64,000 nucleotides of DNA. Source: Halomonas citrativorans. GTDB taxonomy: Bacteria > Pseudomonadota > Gammaproteobacteria > Pseudomonadales > Halomonadaceae. Position numbers and translations under genes: made by a program. Of the stretch, positions 32,393 to 41,714 are shown in pieces. The stretch's first letter is position 1. Each line of letters starts with the position of its first letter. The notes beneath the pieces were generated by a model that was given only the letters and a program-made list of their open reading frames with translations, did no database searches and had not been told where the DNA came from. The stretch is from the NCBI RefSeq assembly GCF_900163645.1, contig NZ_FUKM01000005.1, positions 1 through 64,000 on the forward strand, in the 5' to 3' direction.

Positions 32393-33871
32393 TCAGGTAC
32401 GGATCGCAAAAGGATCGCGGGCTTCGTTAGACAAGTCGATCATTAAGTTTTTAATCTCAAGGTACTCATCTAAAGCATGCAGTCCGCGCTCGCGGCCAGT
32501 ACCACTGGCCTTAACCCCTCCGAATGGTGCTTGTGCGGCATTTGTGCGATAGGTATTGACCCATACCCCGCCAACCTGAAGCTGTCTGGCGACGCGATGA
32601 GCCCTTGCCAAATTCTGTGTCCATAGCCCGGCGACCAACCCGTAAGCGGTGCCGTTAGCGATGGCGATGGCCTGCTCCTCCGTCTCGAAGGGAATAATCG
32701 CTAACACTGGTCCAAACACTTCTTCTTGAGCCAGTTCAGAGTCCGATGCCACATCAGAGAATACCGTCGGCTCGACGAAGTAGCCGCGACCATATACGTC
32801 GCCCTGCGGCACCCCACCGCCCGCCGCCAACTTAGCACCCTGAGTGCGGGCACGATCAATGAAGTCGAGCACTCGTCGATGTTGGGCCTTGGTCGCTACC
32901 GGGCCCATCTCGGTGGACTCATCGCGGGGGTCGCCAACCCGAATTACTCGTGCGCGTTCACACACCTGCGCCACCACTTGATCGTAGATGTCGCGCTGCA
33001 CCAACAACCGAGAGCCGGCAATGCAGGTCTGACCAGCGGCGGCAAAGATTCCCGCCACCGCTCCGGTCACAGCCTGCTTAAGGTCAGCGTCGGCGAACAC
33101 GATGTTGGCCGATTTACCACCTAGTTCAAGGGTCACCGGTGTCAGATGCTCGGCGGCGATCCGAGAAATTGCCTTGCCTGTGGCGGTACCTCCGGTGAAA
33201 CTAATTAAATCAATACCGGAATGAGCAGTGAGCGCCGCACCGACGCTGCCGTCCCCGGTCACCACGTTAATCACACCGGGAGGAAAGCCAGCTCTTTCGC
33301 TCAGCTCGGCGAAAGCCAAGGTGGTCACGCTGGCCATCTCCGAGGGCTTAATTACAACGGTGCAACCCGCCGCCAGCGCTGGCGCCAGCTTATTAGCCAG
33401 GATAGCCATGGGCGAATTCCAAGAAGTAATCAGGGCCGCTACGCCTCGGGGCTCGCGGGTGGTGAAGTCTACGAGTTCGGCGCGATCCAGCGGGATGCTA
33501 TCGCCCTGAAGCTTGTCGGCCCAGCCAGCAAAATAGCGATAATTACGCGCAGCAAAGCGCATCTGAACGCGAGTCTCGCGGATTACCTTGCCGTTGTCGG
33601 TGGTCTCAAGCTGAGCCATGCGCTCAGCATCAGACTCCAGCAGCTCGGCGAGTCGTTGCATCAATGTTGCCCTAGTCAAGCCATTAGTGTCTTTCCAGCC
33701 ACCATCGAAGGCCTCTCGTGCCGCGCTTACTGCAGCATCTACATCCTCTGCGTTGGCTTGTGGAAGATCAGCCCAAGCCTGCTGATTAACCGGATTGATG
33801 GCAGGAAATGTGGCACCACCCGTGGCATCGCGCCAGGCACCACCAATGTAAAGTTGATAGCAAGTTGTCAT
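32393..33871 (-). CDS. Aldehyde dehydrogenase of the tct island
   Basis: ALDH-superfamily enzyme, 492 residues. Asn152 (TSWNSP), Glu249 (TLELGGKS) and Cys283 (AGQTCIAGS) form the active site. The substrate is unknown; sequence style is close to the broad-range ALDHs often found with decarboxylases. ATG 33871 has GGAGAAA upstream and is preferred over the longer TTG frame. It is the last gene of the minus-strand tctC-tctA-tctB-ALDH series, 27 bases after tctB, so it is probably co-transcribed with the transporter and acts on an aldehyde formed from the imported acid. Confidence 0.88.
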   Translation of the reverse strand: MTTCYQLYIGGAWRDATGGATFPAINPVNQQAWADLPQANAEDVDAAVSAAREAFDGGWKDTNGLTRATLMQRLAELLESDAERMAQLETTDNGKVIRETRVQMRFAARNYRYFAGWADKLQGDSIPLDRAELVDFTTREPRGVAALITSWNSPMAILANKLAPALAAGCTVVIKPSEMASVTTLAFAELSERAGFPPGVINVVTGDGSVGAALTAHSGIDLISFTGGTATGKAISRIAAEHLTPVTLELGGKSANIVFADADLKQAVTGAVAGIFAAAGQTCIAGSRLLVQRDIYDQVVAQVCERARVIRVGDPRDESTEMGPVATKAQHRRVLDFIDRARTQGAKLAAGGGVPQGDVYGRGYFVEPTVFSDVASDSELAQEEVFGPVLAIIPFETEEQAIAIANGTAYGLVAGLWTQNLARAHRVARQLQVGGVWVNTYRTNAAQAPFGGVKASGTGRERGLHALDEYLEIKNLMIDLSNEARDPFAIRT

Positions 33872-33898
33872 GTGGTATTTCTCCAAGGGTAGAGGCAA

Positions 33899-34399
33899 TC
33901 AGCGGAATGGATCGAAGAAATAGCCCACCGGCCAATGCATATTGAATGCTTCTGCAAGGCCAAACAGTGCAGCCATCAGCAGTACTGTACCGATCAGAGT
34001 CGCAAACCAGCGCATCTTGCCGACTAGGCGACAGAATGCGACGGTAAAAATCGCTGCAGAGGCAATAAGACCAATCAGATAAATCCCAAGGTAAAGCGCC
34101 GCTAGCCAGGCCAGATAGGGGGCAGTACGGCGGAACTTGGCGCCCCAGATTGGCTCAATGCCAGCATTGCCAACATGCTCACCATTCACTTTAGTGTCAT
34201 CGACAGAGTGCGGTGCACGAAAGCGTCGTATGGTCAGCACTCCCTCTACAATGAGTAGAAACATCACCGCGCTCGATACCACCTGGGGCATAAGCCGCGC
34301 GTTGAATGGATAGCCAGCGGCCATGAACAGGGCCATCCCCATAAGCCCTATCAGCACCACGATAAATAGTAGTTCTTCACGCAGTCGCTGTATCATCAA
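33899..34399 (-). CDS. tctB: Tripartite tricarboxylate transporter, small membrane subunit TctB
   Basis: Small membrane component of a TTT (tctABC-type) secondary importer, 166 residues, four membrane helices (about 11-30, 37-57, 95-115, 120-155). The family is poorly conserved, so the call rests on size, topology and a 4-base overlap (ATGA) with tctA. Between helices 2 and 3 lies a polar stretch (residues 60-90) as usual. Works with TctA in the inner membrane. Confidence 0.83.
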   Translation of the reverse strand: MMIQRLREELLFIVVLIGLMGMALFMAAGYPFNARLMPQVVSSAVMFLLIVEGVLTIRRFRAPHSVDDTKVNGEHVGNAGIEPIWGAKFRRTAPYLAWLAALYLGIYLIGLIASAAIFTVAFCRLVGKMRWFATLIGTVLLMAALFGLAEAFNMHWPVGYFFDPFR

Positions 34400-35868
34400 G
34401 TTTCTCCCAAGCCCTTGCGTTTAGCGCACACCCCTGCTGCTACCACAGCCACCGCTAGAACTCCGATAACGATGACGATTGGATCACTGAGCCAGGACCA
34501 GCCGTAGCGGGATGCCGAGATGGTCAGATACCGCTCGATGCTCGGCGCCAGCACGAAGCCGATCAGGATCGGCGCCCGAGGCCAGTCATAGGACTTGAGC
34601 AGCCAGCCAAACATGCCAATGACAATGAAGGCGACCAAGTCACCCCACTGATTGGTGTTTTGGAAGGCACCGACCAGCATTATGATGAGCAGGAAAGGCG
34701 CGAACTTTGCGGCTGGAATAGTACTAAGGCGGGCGATAGGCCTCGATAGCAGAAAGCAAGCGAAGGCACCCACTACATTGGCCAACGCCAATGTCCAGAC
34801 GATGGTTAGGGTAATCGACAAATCCGTAGTCAGCATCGAAGGGCCGGGCTGTATTCCGAGCAGGATCAAGCCTCCAAGCAGTACCGCCGTGGTACCACTG
34901 CCAGGAATGCCAAACAGCATAGTTGGGATTAGCGCGCCCCCCTCCTTGGCATTGTTGGAGCTCTCAGGAGCAATAACACCGCGGACATCACCCTTCCCGA
35001 AGCCACTCTTGTCTTTAGAGCTCTGCACCGCCTGGCCGTAAGAGAGCCAATCGACCACCGAGCCACCAAGACCAGGGATCGCCCCAACAGCCACGCCCAG
35101 GGCTGCAGAGCGGAGTACTAGCCATCGATTGCGGATGGTATCGCGCACACCGTCCTTCCAGCCGCTGGAGATTTCTTTAACTTTGGAGACAGCTCGGTTA
35201 TCAGCCAAAAGATCAATGATCTCAGGCACCGCGAACAGACCCATAGCCAGTATCGACAGAGGTATCCCATCCATCAGATAAACGCTGTCACCGACGAAAC
35301 GGAAAGTAACCGATGAGGGTGCTGAACCAAGCATAGCGATCATGATGCCAATAAGGGTGGCGAGAATACCGCGGAACGGGTACTTACCTGCTAGCAGGCC
35401 AACCACGCATAGGCCCAGCACAGTGAGCATAAAAAGATGGGGCGACTTAAAAGCCAGCACTACCGGACGAGCGATGGGCAAGATAGCGAACAACACTAAC
35501 GCACCGATCAGGCCGCCGATCAGGGAGGCGCTGAAGGCCGCACTAAGTGCACGGCCAGCTTTGCCCTGCTGCGCCATAGGATAACCATCGAGGATGGTTG
35601 CCTGAGAGCCCGCCGAGCCAGGCACCCCAATCAGGATACTCGGAAAGGTGTCGGCGGTTGCAATCACAGCGGCCATACCGATAAGCATCGCTGTAGCAGC
35701 ATGGGGATCCATACCATAGATGAACGGCAACAACAGCGACATGCCCACAACCCCCCCTAACCCGGGGAGAATACCCACAACCAACCCCACACTGATACCC
35801 AAAAGCATGAATACCAAACGGGATGGATCCAGGATCAACGACAGTGCATCAAACGAAGCGGCTAACAC
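34396..35868 (-). CDS. tctA: Tripartite tricarboxylate transporter, large membrane subunit TctA
   Basis: Main permease of the TTT family, 490 residues with about 11-12 helices. Signature segments GILPGLGGVVGMSLLLPFIY (about 33-52) and its internal repeat GAIPGLGGSVVDWLSYGQAV, with VIAPESSNNAKEGGALIPT near 300, are characteristic of TctA. The start codon is GTG at 35868, with AGGAG 9 bases upstream. It is preceded by tctC and overlaps tctB. The substrate is set by TctC and is likely a di- or tricarboxylate. Confidence 0.92.
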   Translation of the reverse strand: MLAASFDALSLILDPSRLVFMLLGISVGLVVGILPGLGGVVGMSLLLPFIYGMDPHAATAMLIGMAAVIATADTFPSILIGVPGSAGSQATILDGYPMAQQGKAGRALSAAFSASLIGGLIGALVLFAILPIARPVVLAFKSPHLFMLTVLGLCVVGLLAGKYPFRGILATLIGIMIAMLGSAPSSVTFRFVGDSVYLMDGIPLSILAMGLFAVPEIIDLLADNRAVSKVKEISSGWKDGVRDTIRNRWLVLRSAALGVAVGAIPGLGGSVVDWLSYGQAVQSSKDKSGFGKGDVRGVIAPESSNNAKEGGALIPTMLFGIPGSGTTAVLLGGLILLGIQPGPSMLTTDLSITLTIVWTLALANVVGAFACFLLSRPIARLSTIPAAKFAPFLLIIMLVGAFQNTNQWGDLVAFIVIGMFGWLLKSYDWPRAPILIGFVLAPSIERYLTISASRYGWSWLSDPIVIVIGVLAVAVVAAGVCAKRKGLGET

Positions 35869-35982
35869 GGCTACGAGCTCCTATCCTGCTTTTGGTAAAG
35901 GAGGGTACCCTGCTAATAAATCAACAGCGCACCCGAGCACTTCAAGTGAGAATCTAGTAGTTCTCTAGCGTTGTAAGTTATC

Positions 35983-37086
35983 TCAAAGGTCAGCGTCGTA
36001 GCGTTCCTTGAAGGTCTTGCGTAGGTAGTTGAGAGCCTCCTCAGAAACATCCAAGGTTGCGCTCATAGCAGTGTAAGCATCATCACCGACCAACCACTCG
36101 TAGGGGCCATTGGCTTCTACAGAGTCAGCCATAAAGTCTTCATCTTCACGTGCTTGCTCGAAGGCGTAGCGCAGATCATTAATTGAATCCTTTGGAGCGT
36201 CGGCCTTGGCCCACAGCATCTTGATACTGCCTGCAGAGAGCACCGCCCGATAGGCATCCCAGGCAACCCCGGACGGCGCTTCGCCGTGACGCTCCTCGTA
36301 TACCTCAGCGACAGTTGGCATATCAGGGAAGGCCGGATCACGCACCAACTCACCGTCAGTGTCGATAACACCTAAGCTGAATAGCGGAACCGCAGTGCCC
36401 TCCTCGACCAGCGGCTCGACGTTGGAGGTGTAGGCGCTAGTGGTCTGGAAATCGAGATTGGTTTCACCTTGTTCCAGCGCCAGCCGGGTCGGCCCACGGC
36501 TCTGATAGCCGAAAATAGCGTCATGCGGTAGGTCAAGAAGTGCGAAGGCAGCTAGTGCCATCGAGCCAATTGCCTGGGGCGATACTTCTCCGTAAATCAG
36601 CTCGTCTACTTCCCACAACTCAAGTGGATCTTCTATTCCCAAATCAGCGCTAGCATAGACCACGCCGCTTTGAGCCATGGCAACAATTGGTTCGTAGTCA
36701 CGGAAGTCATAGCGCACCGCATCAGAACCATACATGAAAGGAAAAACCTGACCGGCACTTTGCAGCAATACCGTCATGCCATCGCTGGCAGTTCTCAACT
36801 GGAACTCGTTGGAGCCCTGTACACCGCCAGCCCCTGGCCGATTGATAACCTGCACACTAACGTCTTCTCCCAAATAAGGGCCGATAGTTGCAGATACATA
36901 GCGCCCCCAGGTATCTGCCCCTCCGCCAGGTGTCCAGGGTGTCAGTATCTCTAACGTCTCGCCGTCGTAAAAACCGGTAAGTTCGGCGTGGCTATTGGCT
37001 ACCACCCCGGAACTCAGTCCTGCTGCAACTGCAAGTGTCAGTGCACGGCGGGTAAAACATGAGGCATTGCGTGTAGTTTTATTCAT
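35983..37086 (-). CDS. tctC: Tripartite tricarboxylate transporter binding protein TctC
   Basis: Periplasmic Bug/TctC-family solute-binding protein, 367 residues. A signal peptide with an Arg pair (FTRRALTLAVAAGLSSGVVA, cleavage near HAE, about residue 34) is followed by the Bug fold with the VINRPGAGGVQGSNE segment that forms the carboxylate-binding loop (about 80-94). It is acidic, as expected in a halophile. Length exceeds the common 320-330 by about 40 residues. AGGAG precedes the ATG. First gene of the tctC-tctA-tctB-ALDH operon, facing the SDR gene across 272 bases. Confidence 0.85.
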   Translation of the reverse strand: MNKTTRNASCFTRRALTLAVAAGLSSGVVANSHAELTGFYDGETLEILTPWTPGGGADTWGRYVSATIGPYLGEDVSVQVINRPGAGGVQGSNEFQLRTASDGMTVLLQSAGQVFPFMYGSDAVRYDFRDYEPIVAMAQSGVVYASADLGIEDPLELWEVDELIYGEVSPQAIGSMALAAFALLDLPHDAIFGYQSRGPTRLALEQGETNLDFQTTSAYTSNVEPLVEEGTAVPLFSLGVIDTDGELVRDPAFPDMPTVAEVYEERHGEAPSGVAWDAYRAVLSAGSIKMLWAKADAPKDSINDLRYAFEQAREDEDFMADSVEANGPYEWLVGDDAYTAMSATLDVSEEALNYLRKTFKERYDADL

Positions 37087-37271
37087 TTCTTGAGAACTCC
37101 TTTCTGGATTTACGGCTGGTGCACGCTTGGCAAAAAAACGGTACCGCCGATGCTGCTAGTTGTTGTTGTGTACTTGAGTATGCAAATGAACTCAACGATA
37201 TTCAATAATAAGGAAAGTAAATTCTACTGCCTACATTGCTTTAGTCTTAGTGAGTAATTCACCAAATACAG

Positions 37272-37310
37272 TCATCCTGTATTACAATGTAGACTCTTGC
37301 ATACAATGCG
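37272..37310. promoter_or_regulatory. Candidate regulator sites between tctC and SDR gene
   Basis: TACA-A-TGTA (37283-37291) and GCAT-ACA-ATGC (about 37299-37309) lie 50-75 bases before the SDR start. They share ATACAATG with the repeat near tcuA, consistent with shared control by the FCD regulator. Confidence 0.35.
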
Positions 37311-37358
37311 TCGACATGCCTTATATCGTCCAAGGTATCTAAAATCAGGAGCAATCGA

Positions 37359-38141
37359 ATGGACATGGCCCTCACCGATAAAGTGGCGTTAGTGACTGGC
37401 GCCAGCCAGGGTATCGGCTTCGAAACAGCACTACTGCTCGCCGAAGAAGGCGCCAAGGTAGTACTGGTCGCCCGACGTGAAAAACCACTGCAGCTAGCTG
37501 CCGAGCGCATCAACTCACTGACCGGCCAGCGTCCGATAACCATCGTTGCCGACATTGCCAGTGCCGACGGCCCCGTTGCGGCAGTGGAGCGTACTATTGA
37601 GGCCTGCGGCGGCCTGGATATCCTGATCAACAATGCCGGAAGCAGCGCCTCTGGACCTTTTCTGGAGGCCGATGACGCCGTGTGGCAGGCCGATATTGAA
37701 CTCAAGCTGATGGGCGCAATACGTGGAATTCGTGCCGCTCTACCTTACCTTGCAGACTCGTCAGCGGCGGCGATCGTCAATGTCACTACAGTGTCGGGCA
37801 AAGCACCTCCGGCCAAGACCTTACCTACTTCGGCAACCCGCGCCGCCGGTATTGCTCTGACCAAATCACTAGCCAATGAGCTCGGCGCACAAGGTATTCG
37901 CGTCAATACCGTTTGCCTGGGTAGGGTCCGTTCGGCTCAGGTCGAGCGGCGCTGGCAGCGTGAAGCACCTGAGCTCAGCTGGGAGGACTACTCGGCGCGC
38001 CAGGGCCAAGGCATTCCTCTCGGTCGACTGGGCGATGCTAAAGACGTGGCCAATGCCATTGTGTTCTTAGTCTCATCCCGCGCAGGTTACGTGACCGGCG
38101 CCAGTCTCAACGTCGACGGCGGGCGCAGCGCCACTGTCTGA
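37359..38141 (+). CDS. Atypical SDR protein lacking the YxxxK pair
   Basis: Rossmann-fold SDR, 260 residues. Cofactor motif TGASQGIG (13-20) and NNAG (91-94) are normal, and Ser146 (TTVSG) is present. The catalytic Tyr and Lys are replaced: LPTSATRAAGIALTKS places Thr157 and Arg161 where YSASK is expected. The rest (VTGASLNVDGG at the C-terminus) is standard and the frame is intact, so this looks like a genuine subfamily with a different mechanism or a non-redox role. AGGAG precedes ATG 37359. It is followed by a ThDP enzyme 62 bases on, in the same direction. Confidence 0.85.
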   Translation: MDMALTDKVALVTGASQGIGFETALLLAEEGAKVVLVARREKPLQLAAERINSLTGQRPITIVADIASADGPVAAVERTIEACGGLDILINNAGSSASGPFLEADDAVWQADIELKLMGAIRGIRAALPYLADSSAAAIVNVTTVSGKAPPAKTLPTSATRAAGIALTKSLANELGAQGIRVNTVCLGRVRSAQVERRWQREAPELSWEDYSARQGQGIPLGRLGDAKDVANAIVFLVSSRAGYVTGASLNVDGGRSATV

Positions 38142-38203
38142 ATCAACGCAATTCGCCACCACTCAACAGCCAACCCCAATAACAATTGTATAGGAGGCCC
38201 GCC

Positions 38204-39844
38204 ATGCCAAGCGTTGCCCAGACCCTAATCGACGGCCTGCGTCGCGAAGGCGTCACCCATGTATTCGGCATTCCCGGCACCCAGAACCTGGCGCTGCTCG
38301 ACGTCATTCGCGAGACCCCGGAGATGCGCTTCATCCTTACCCGTCACGAGCAGGGGGCAGCCTTCATGGCTTACGGCTATGCCCGCGCCGGCCAGCGTCC
38401 GGCGGTGGTCACCGCCACAGAGGGGCCCGGCGTGACCAACATGGCCACGCCGTTTGGTGCTGCCTATCGTGGCAACGTACCGCTGATAGGCATCAACGGC
38501 CTACAAGAGGAGTGGCTGCGCGAGAAGGATGCCAGCCAGGAGATGGATCAAATCACTTTCTTCAAGCCGATCACCAAGTGGGCCTATTCAATCACCGGCC
38601 CAAATAAAGCTCAGGAGGCGCTGCGCAAGGCGTTTCGCACCGCATTGGCTGAGCCACCGGGGCCGGTTCACATTGAAGCTTCTACCGCTATTTACCGCGC
38701 TGAAGTTGAGGCAGAGACACAGTTGCCTCAGCAATATCGCGCCAGCGTGCTTCCCGAAGTTGCCGGGCAGTGTCTCGACCAGGCCGCAGCATTGCTGGCT
38801 AAGGCAGAATGCCCGGTCATCTTGGCGGGCAGCGGCGTATTACGCGAACGCGCCAGCGCCGAACTGATCGCCTTCGCCGAACAGCACAATATCCCGGTCG
38901 CGCCGCTACAGTTCAGCCCCGATGCTTTCCCCACTTCGCATCAGCTGGCCCTTGGGCCGCTAGGGCGCAATGGGTGGAATAGTGCCAACCGGGTAGTCAA
39001 GCAGGCAGATGTAGTCATCGCCGTGGGCGCACGCATGGATCTGTTCTCGACTACCTTCAAGCACGGGTTGATTCACGATGACGTTATCCTTATCCACCAA
39101 GCAGCCAGCGTCGATCCGATCGGCACGGTATTTCCGGTGGACGTCGCTGCGGTGGGAAGCACGCAGAGCTTCCTAGCCGGACTGGCGACCCGCCTTGACG
39201 GACAACGCTGGGACTGGGTCGATGTGACTGCCGAGGTAGCGCTCTGGGAAGAGGAGCGTCAGGCACTAATCGACCCCAGTGCCGAGCCGATTCAACCCCC
39301 TTTCGTCGCCGATGTGCTCAGGCGCACTTTGCCCAAGGGCGGCATAATGGTGGTCGACGCTGGCAATGCTGGTAAGCACGTCCGCCAGCACTTTGTCAGT
39401 CATGCCCCCGATACCTATATATTCATCGATAACTGGGCGGCCGTCGGCGCCGGTTTCCCCACAGCGCTGGGGGCGGCATTAGCCCGACCTAATGTGCCGG
39501 TACTGGCAGTACAAGGCGATATGGGGTTTATGTGCAATATCGGCGAACTGGAAACCGCCGTGCGCGAGAAGATCAAATTGGTGGCTGTCGTCATCAACGA
39601 TCAGGGCCTTGGCAATGAACGAGCCTTTCAAGACGCCTACTACGATGGTAAGCACTTCGCTGTCGACTATCAGAACCCCGACTTCGGTGTTTTGGCCCGT
39701 GCCTTCGGCGCTCACGGGGAGAAGGTCACTCGACCCGGCGACCTAGAGGCCGCTATGCAACGCGCCTTTGCAGCGGATGGCCCCGCGGTAGTCGACGTAA
39801 TGATCGACAAGCTCAATCTCGCTCCGGTGCTTTTTAAAGCCTGA
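38204..39844 (+). CDS. ThDP-dependent enzyme (decarboxylase/acetolactate-synthase-like)
   Basis: Thiamine-diphosphate enzyme, 546 residues, with catalytic Glu motif TRHEQGAAFMAYG (about 45-57) and the cofactor motif GDMGFMCNIGELETAV ending VVINDQGLG (about 440-470; GDM instead of GDG). The family covers acetolactate synthase, benzoylformate decarboxylase and similar enzymes; the exact reaction is unknown. Given the neighbouring aldehyde dehydrogenases and carboxylate transporter, a 2-oxoacid decarboxylase or a carboligase is likely. ATG 38204 (MPSVAQTL) follows a strong GGAGG; the longer frame is rejected. It sits between the SDR and MFS genes in one operon. Confidence 0.85.
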   Translation: MPSVAQTLIDGLRREGVTHVFGIPGTQNLALLDVIRETPEMRFILTRHEQGAAFMAYGYARAGQRPAVVTATEGPGVTNMATPFGAAYRGNVPLIGINGLQEEWLREKDASQEMDQITFFKPITKWAYSITGPNKAQEALRKAFRTALAEPPGPVHIEASTAIYRAEVEAETQLPQQYRASVLPEVAGQCLDQAAALLAKAECPVILAGSGVLRERASAELIAFAEQHNIPVAPLQFSPDAFPTSHQLALGPLGRNGWNSANRVVKQADVVIAVGARMDLFSTTFKHGLIHDDVILIHQAASVDPIGTVFPVDVAAVGSTQSFLAGLATRLDGQRWDWVDVTAEVALWEEERQALIDPSAEPIQPPFVADVLRRTLPKGGIMVVDAGNAGKHVRQHFVSHAPDTYIFIDNWAAVGAGFPTALGAALARPNVPVLAVQGDMGFMCNIGELETAVREKIKLVAVVINDQGLGNERAFQDAYYDGKHFAVDYQNPDFGVLARAFGAHGEKVTRPGDLEAAMQRAFAADGPAVVDVMIDKLNLAPVLFKA

Positions 39845-39872
39845 GCGTCACCACCCACTACCAAGGAACGTA

Positions 39873-41099
39873 ATGGACGACAGCCCAAGCTCAACTCCCG
39901 ATAAAAGCGCTATACGCAACCTAGTAATGGTCTGTATAGGACTAACGAGTGTATTCGTCTCACAGACGATGCTGCTGATTTCAGTCCCCTTGCGCGCTCT
40001 TGAGCTTGGTGCCAATCCATCGCTAGTGGGCTTTATCCTCTCTGCACCCTATTTACTACCGCTAGTTTTCGCGATTCCGCTGGGGGGTGTGGTCTCCCGG
40101 ATTGGTCCACAGAAAATGTTCTTTATTGGCGCCACTGGCATGATCCTTGGTCCCTTGCTAAGTCTCTTGTCCCCAACCTTCCTCGGGCTGCTGGCAACCC
40201 AGGTAACCATCGGCCTTACGCATGTGGTGATGGTCATCGCCGCCCAATCAGTGGTCGCCGGATTAGGCCGAGGACGAACCTTAGAGCGTTATTTTGGCTG
40301 GTACACCATGTGCCTTTCAGGCGGCCAGTTAATTGGCCCACTGTTAGCTGGATATCTGATTGATACGCTATCGACAAACTGGGTTTTTGTAGTCATCAGC
40401 GTGGTCCCGGCGATAGGTCTAGTGAGCTCCTGCTTCTTTGTGGGCAATGCTCGTAGTGGCCATGCAACACCGCGTTCACTACTTGGTTACCGCGCCCAAG
40501 CTTCGTTGCTGCGCGAAAATGTCGGTGTGCAGATGTCGCTAACCGTCACTATCGCAGTGCTATTTGCATTGGGCGCACATGGTGCTTTCTTACCGGTCTA
40601 TCTTGAGGAGTTAACTTTCTCAGCCACATTGATCGGGGTACTGGTGAGTCTGCGAGCACTAACAGCGATGCTAATAAGACCCGTCATGCCACAGATTATC
40701 CAGGCACTTGGCGGGCGCGCCAGGACAATGATTGCGTCGGTGGCGGCGGTGTCCATGGGGCTAATGTGGACGGGAATGACCGGCAGTGTTTTGGCGCTGG
40801 CAGTGCTTGCCATTATGGTGGGTCTAGGATCAGGAATTTCTCAACCACTGTCGATGGTTATCCTTGCCGAACACGTACATCCCGACCAACGCTCCAGCGC
40901 ACTTGGTATGAGACTCATGGGCAACCGTGGAGCCCAGGTACTGGCGCCTTTGCTGTTGGGCATAATCGCCGAGCTGGCCGGCTTCACGCTAACCTTTCTG
41001 CTTACCGGAACCTTACTGCTGGCGATGCTCGTCATTGTGGTTCGCCTCAGACCGCGCTTTGACCAGGCTGAAGCGGCCAACGCTCAACAGCACTTTTAG
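39873..41099 (+). CDS. MFS transporter
   Basis: Major facilitator superfamily transporter, 408 residues, 12 membrane helices. The loop between helices 2 and 3 reads GGVVSRIGPQKMF, as usual in MFS (G..SDR.GRR), and the middle loop after helix 6 is short. Probably moves an organic acid or exports a product of the island; the substrate cannot be given. AAGGAA precedes the ATG. It is the last gene of the plus-strand SDR-ThDP-MFS operon, 28 bases after the ThDP gene. Confidence 0.85.
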   Translation: MDDSPSSTPDKSAIRNLVMVCIGLTSVFVSQTMLLISVPLRALELGANPSLVGFILSAPYLLPLVFAIPLGGVVSRIGPQKMFFIGATGMILGPLLSLLSPTFLGLLATQVTIGLTHVVMVIAAQSVVAGLGRGRTLERYFGWYTMCLSGGQLIGPLLAGYLIDTLSTNWVFVVISVVPAIGLVSSCFFVGNARSGHATPRSLLGYRAQASLLRENVGVQMSLTVTIAVLFALGAHGAFLPVYLEELTFSATLIGVLVSLRALTAMLIRPVMPQIIQALGGRARTMIASVAAVSMGLMWTGMTGSVLALAVLAIMVGLGSGISQPLSMVILAEHVHPDQRSSALGMRLMGNRGAQVLAPLLLGIIAELAGFTLTFLLTGTLLLAMLVIVVRLRPRFDQAEAANAQQHF

Positions 41100-41384
41100 A
41101 CTAGCGCCAACAGTCCAGCTAACTCATTACAAACCCATGATATATAAGCATAAAAAATTTTAATCCATTAAGTTAGCTTGTGCTCAATCAAGACGCATCC
41201 ACAGCTTCACTGCCTTAAATAAAGCATTCAGCACTACGCACTACGAGCACTTTACTGCCGCAAATACGGGGCAGCTATCTGTCAGCCTCTTTGCCGTAAA
41301 ATGCCGGATGATAGATTAAGCCATAGGAGCTATCCTCTGTTGGCAGCACGTGACCTCATTGCTTACTTTATTCAGGAGCAGCGT
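41100..41384. other. A+T-rich gap between MFS gene and TnsA-like gene
   Basis: No gene, RNA or clear hairpin seen. It lies between two convergent genes and separates the catabolic island from the TnsA-like remnant. Confidence 0.45.
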
Positions 41385-41714
41385 TTAATTAATCATGAGG
41401 GACCCAACAGCTATAGGCCGTTGTTTAGCGTCATATTTTTGAAAAATACTGACAGATTTAATCTCGACAAGCGTAGCAATACCCAACGTATTAACTAAGC
41501 GAAAATCAGGTGTGTAAGGAAGAGCCTTGGCTTCATAGCAATAAGAAAAGCCTTCGGGCTGAGCTTCATATAATAAAACATCATCCGAGTATTCAAACTG
41601 AAAGCATGCATCAAATTCCAGCGACAACTCAACGGTTAGTACGCTATGATTTTTTGCGCTGGCAAATTTGTAGAGGTTTTTGACTCGGGAGTGACGGAGC
41701 TTGCGGCGATACAT
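41385..41714 (-). CDS. Truncated TnsA-like endonuclease (Tn7-like remnant)
   Basis: A 109-residue product that matches the N-terminal nuclease part of Tn7 TnsA: MYRRKLRHSRVKNLYKF, an acidic ELSLEFDACFQFEYSDDV (cut to EFDACFQFEYS; catalytic Glu), YTPDFRL (catalytic Asp) and LVEIKS (Glu-x-Lys). Full TnsA has about 270 residues; the C-terminal domain is missing, and no tnsB or tnsC follows. It reads away from the 4.5S RNA gene, starting 72 bases from its 3' end, the layout expected of a Tn7-like element inserted at ffs. A stand-alone TnsA-domain protein is the alternative. Confidence 0.65.
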   Translation of the reverse strand: MYRRKLRHSRVKNLYKFASAKNHSVLTVELSLEFDACFQFEYSDDVLLYEAQPEGFSYCYEAKALPYTPDFRLVNTLGIATLVEIKSVSIFQKYDAKQRPIAVGSLMIN

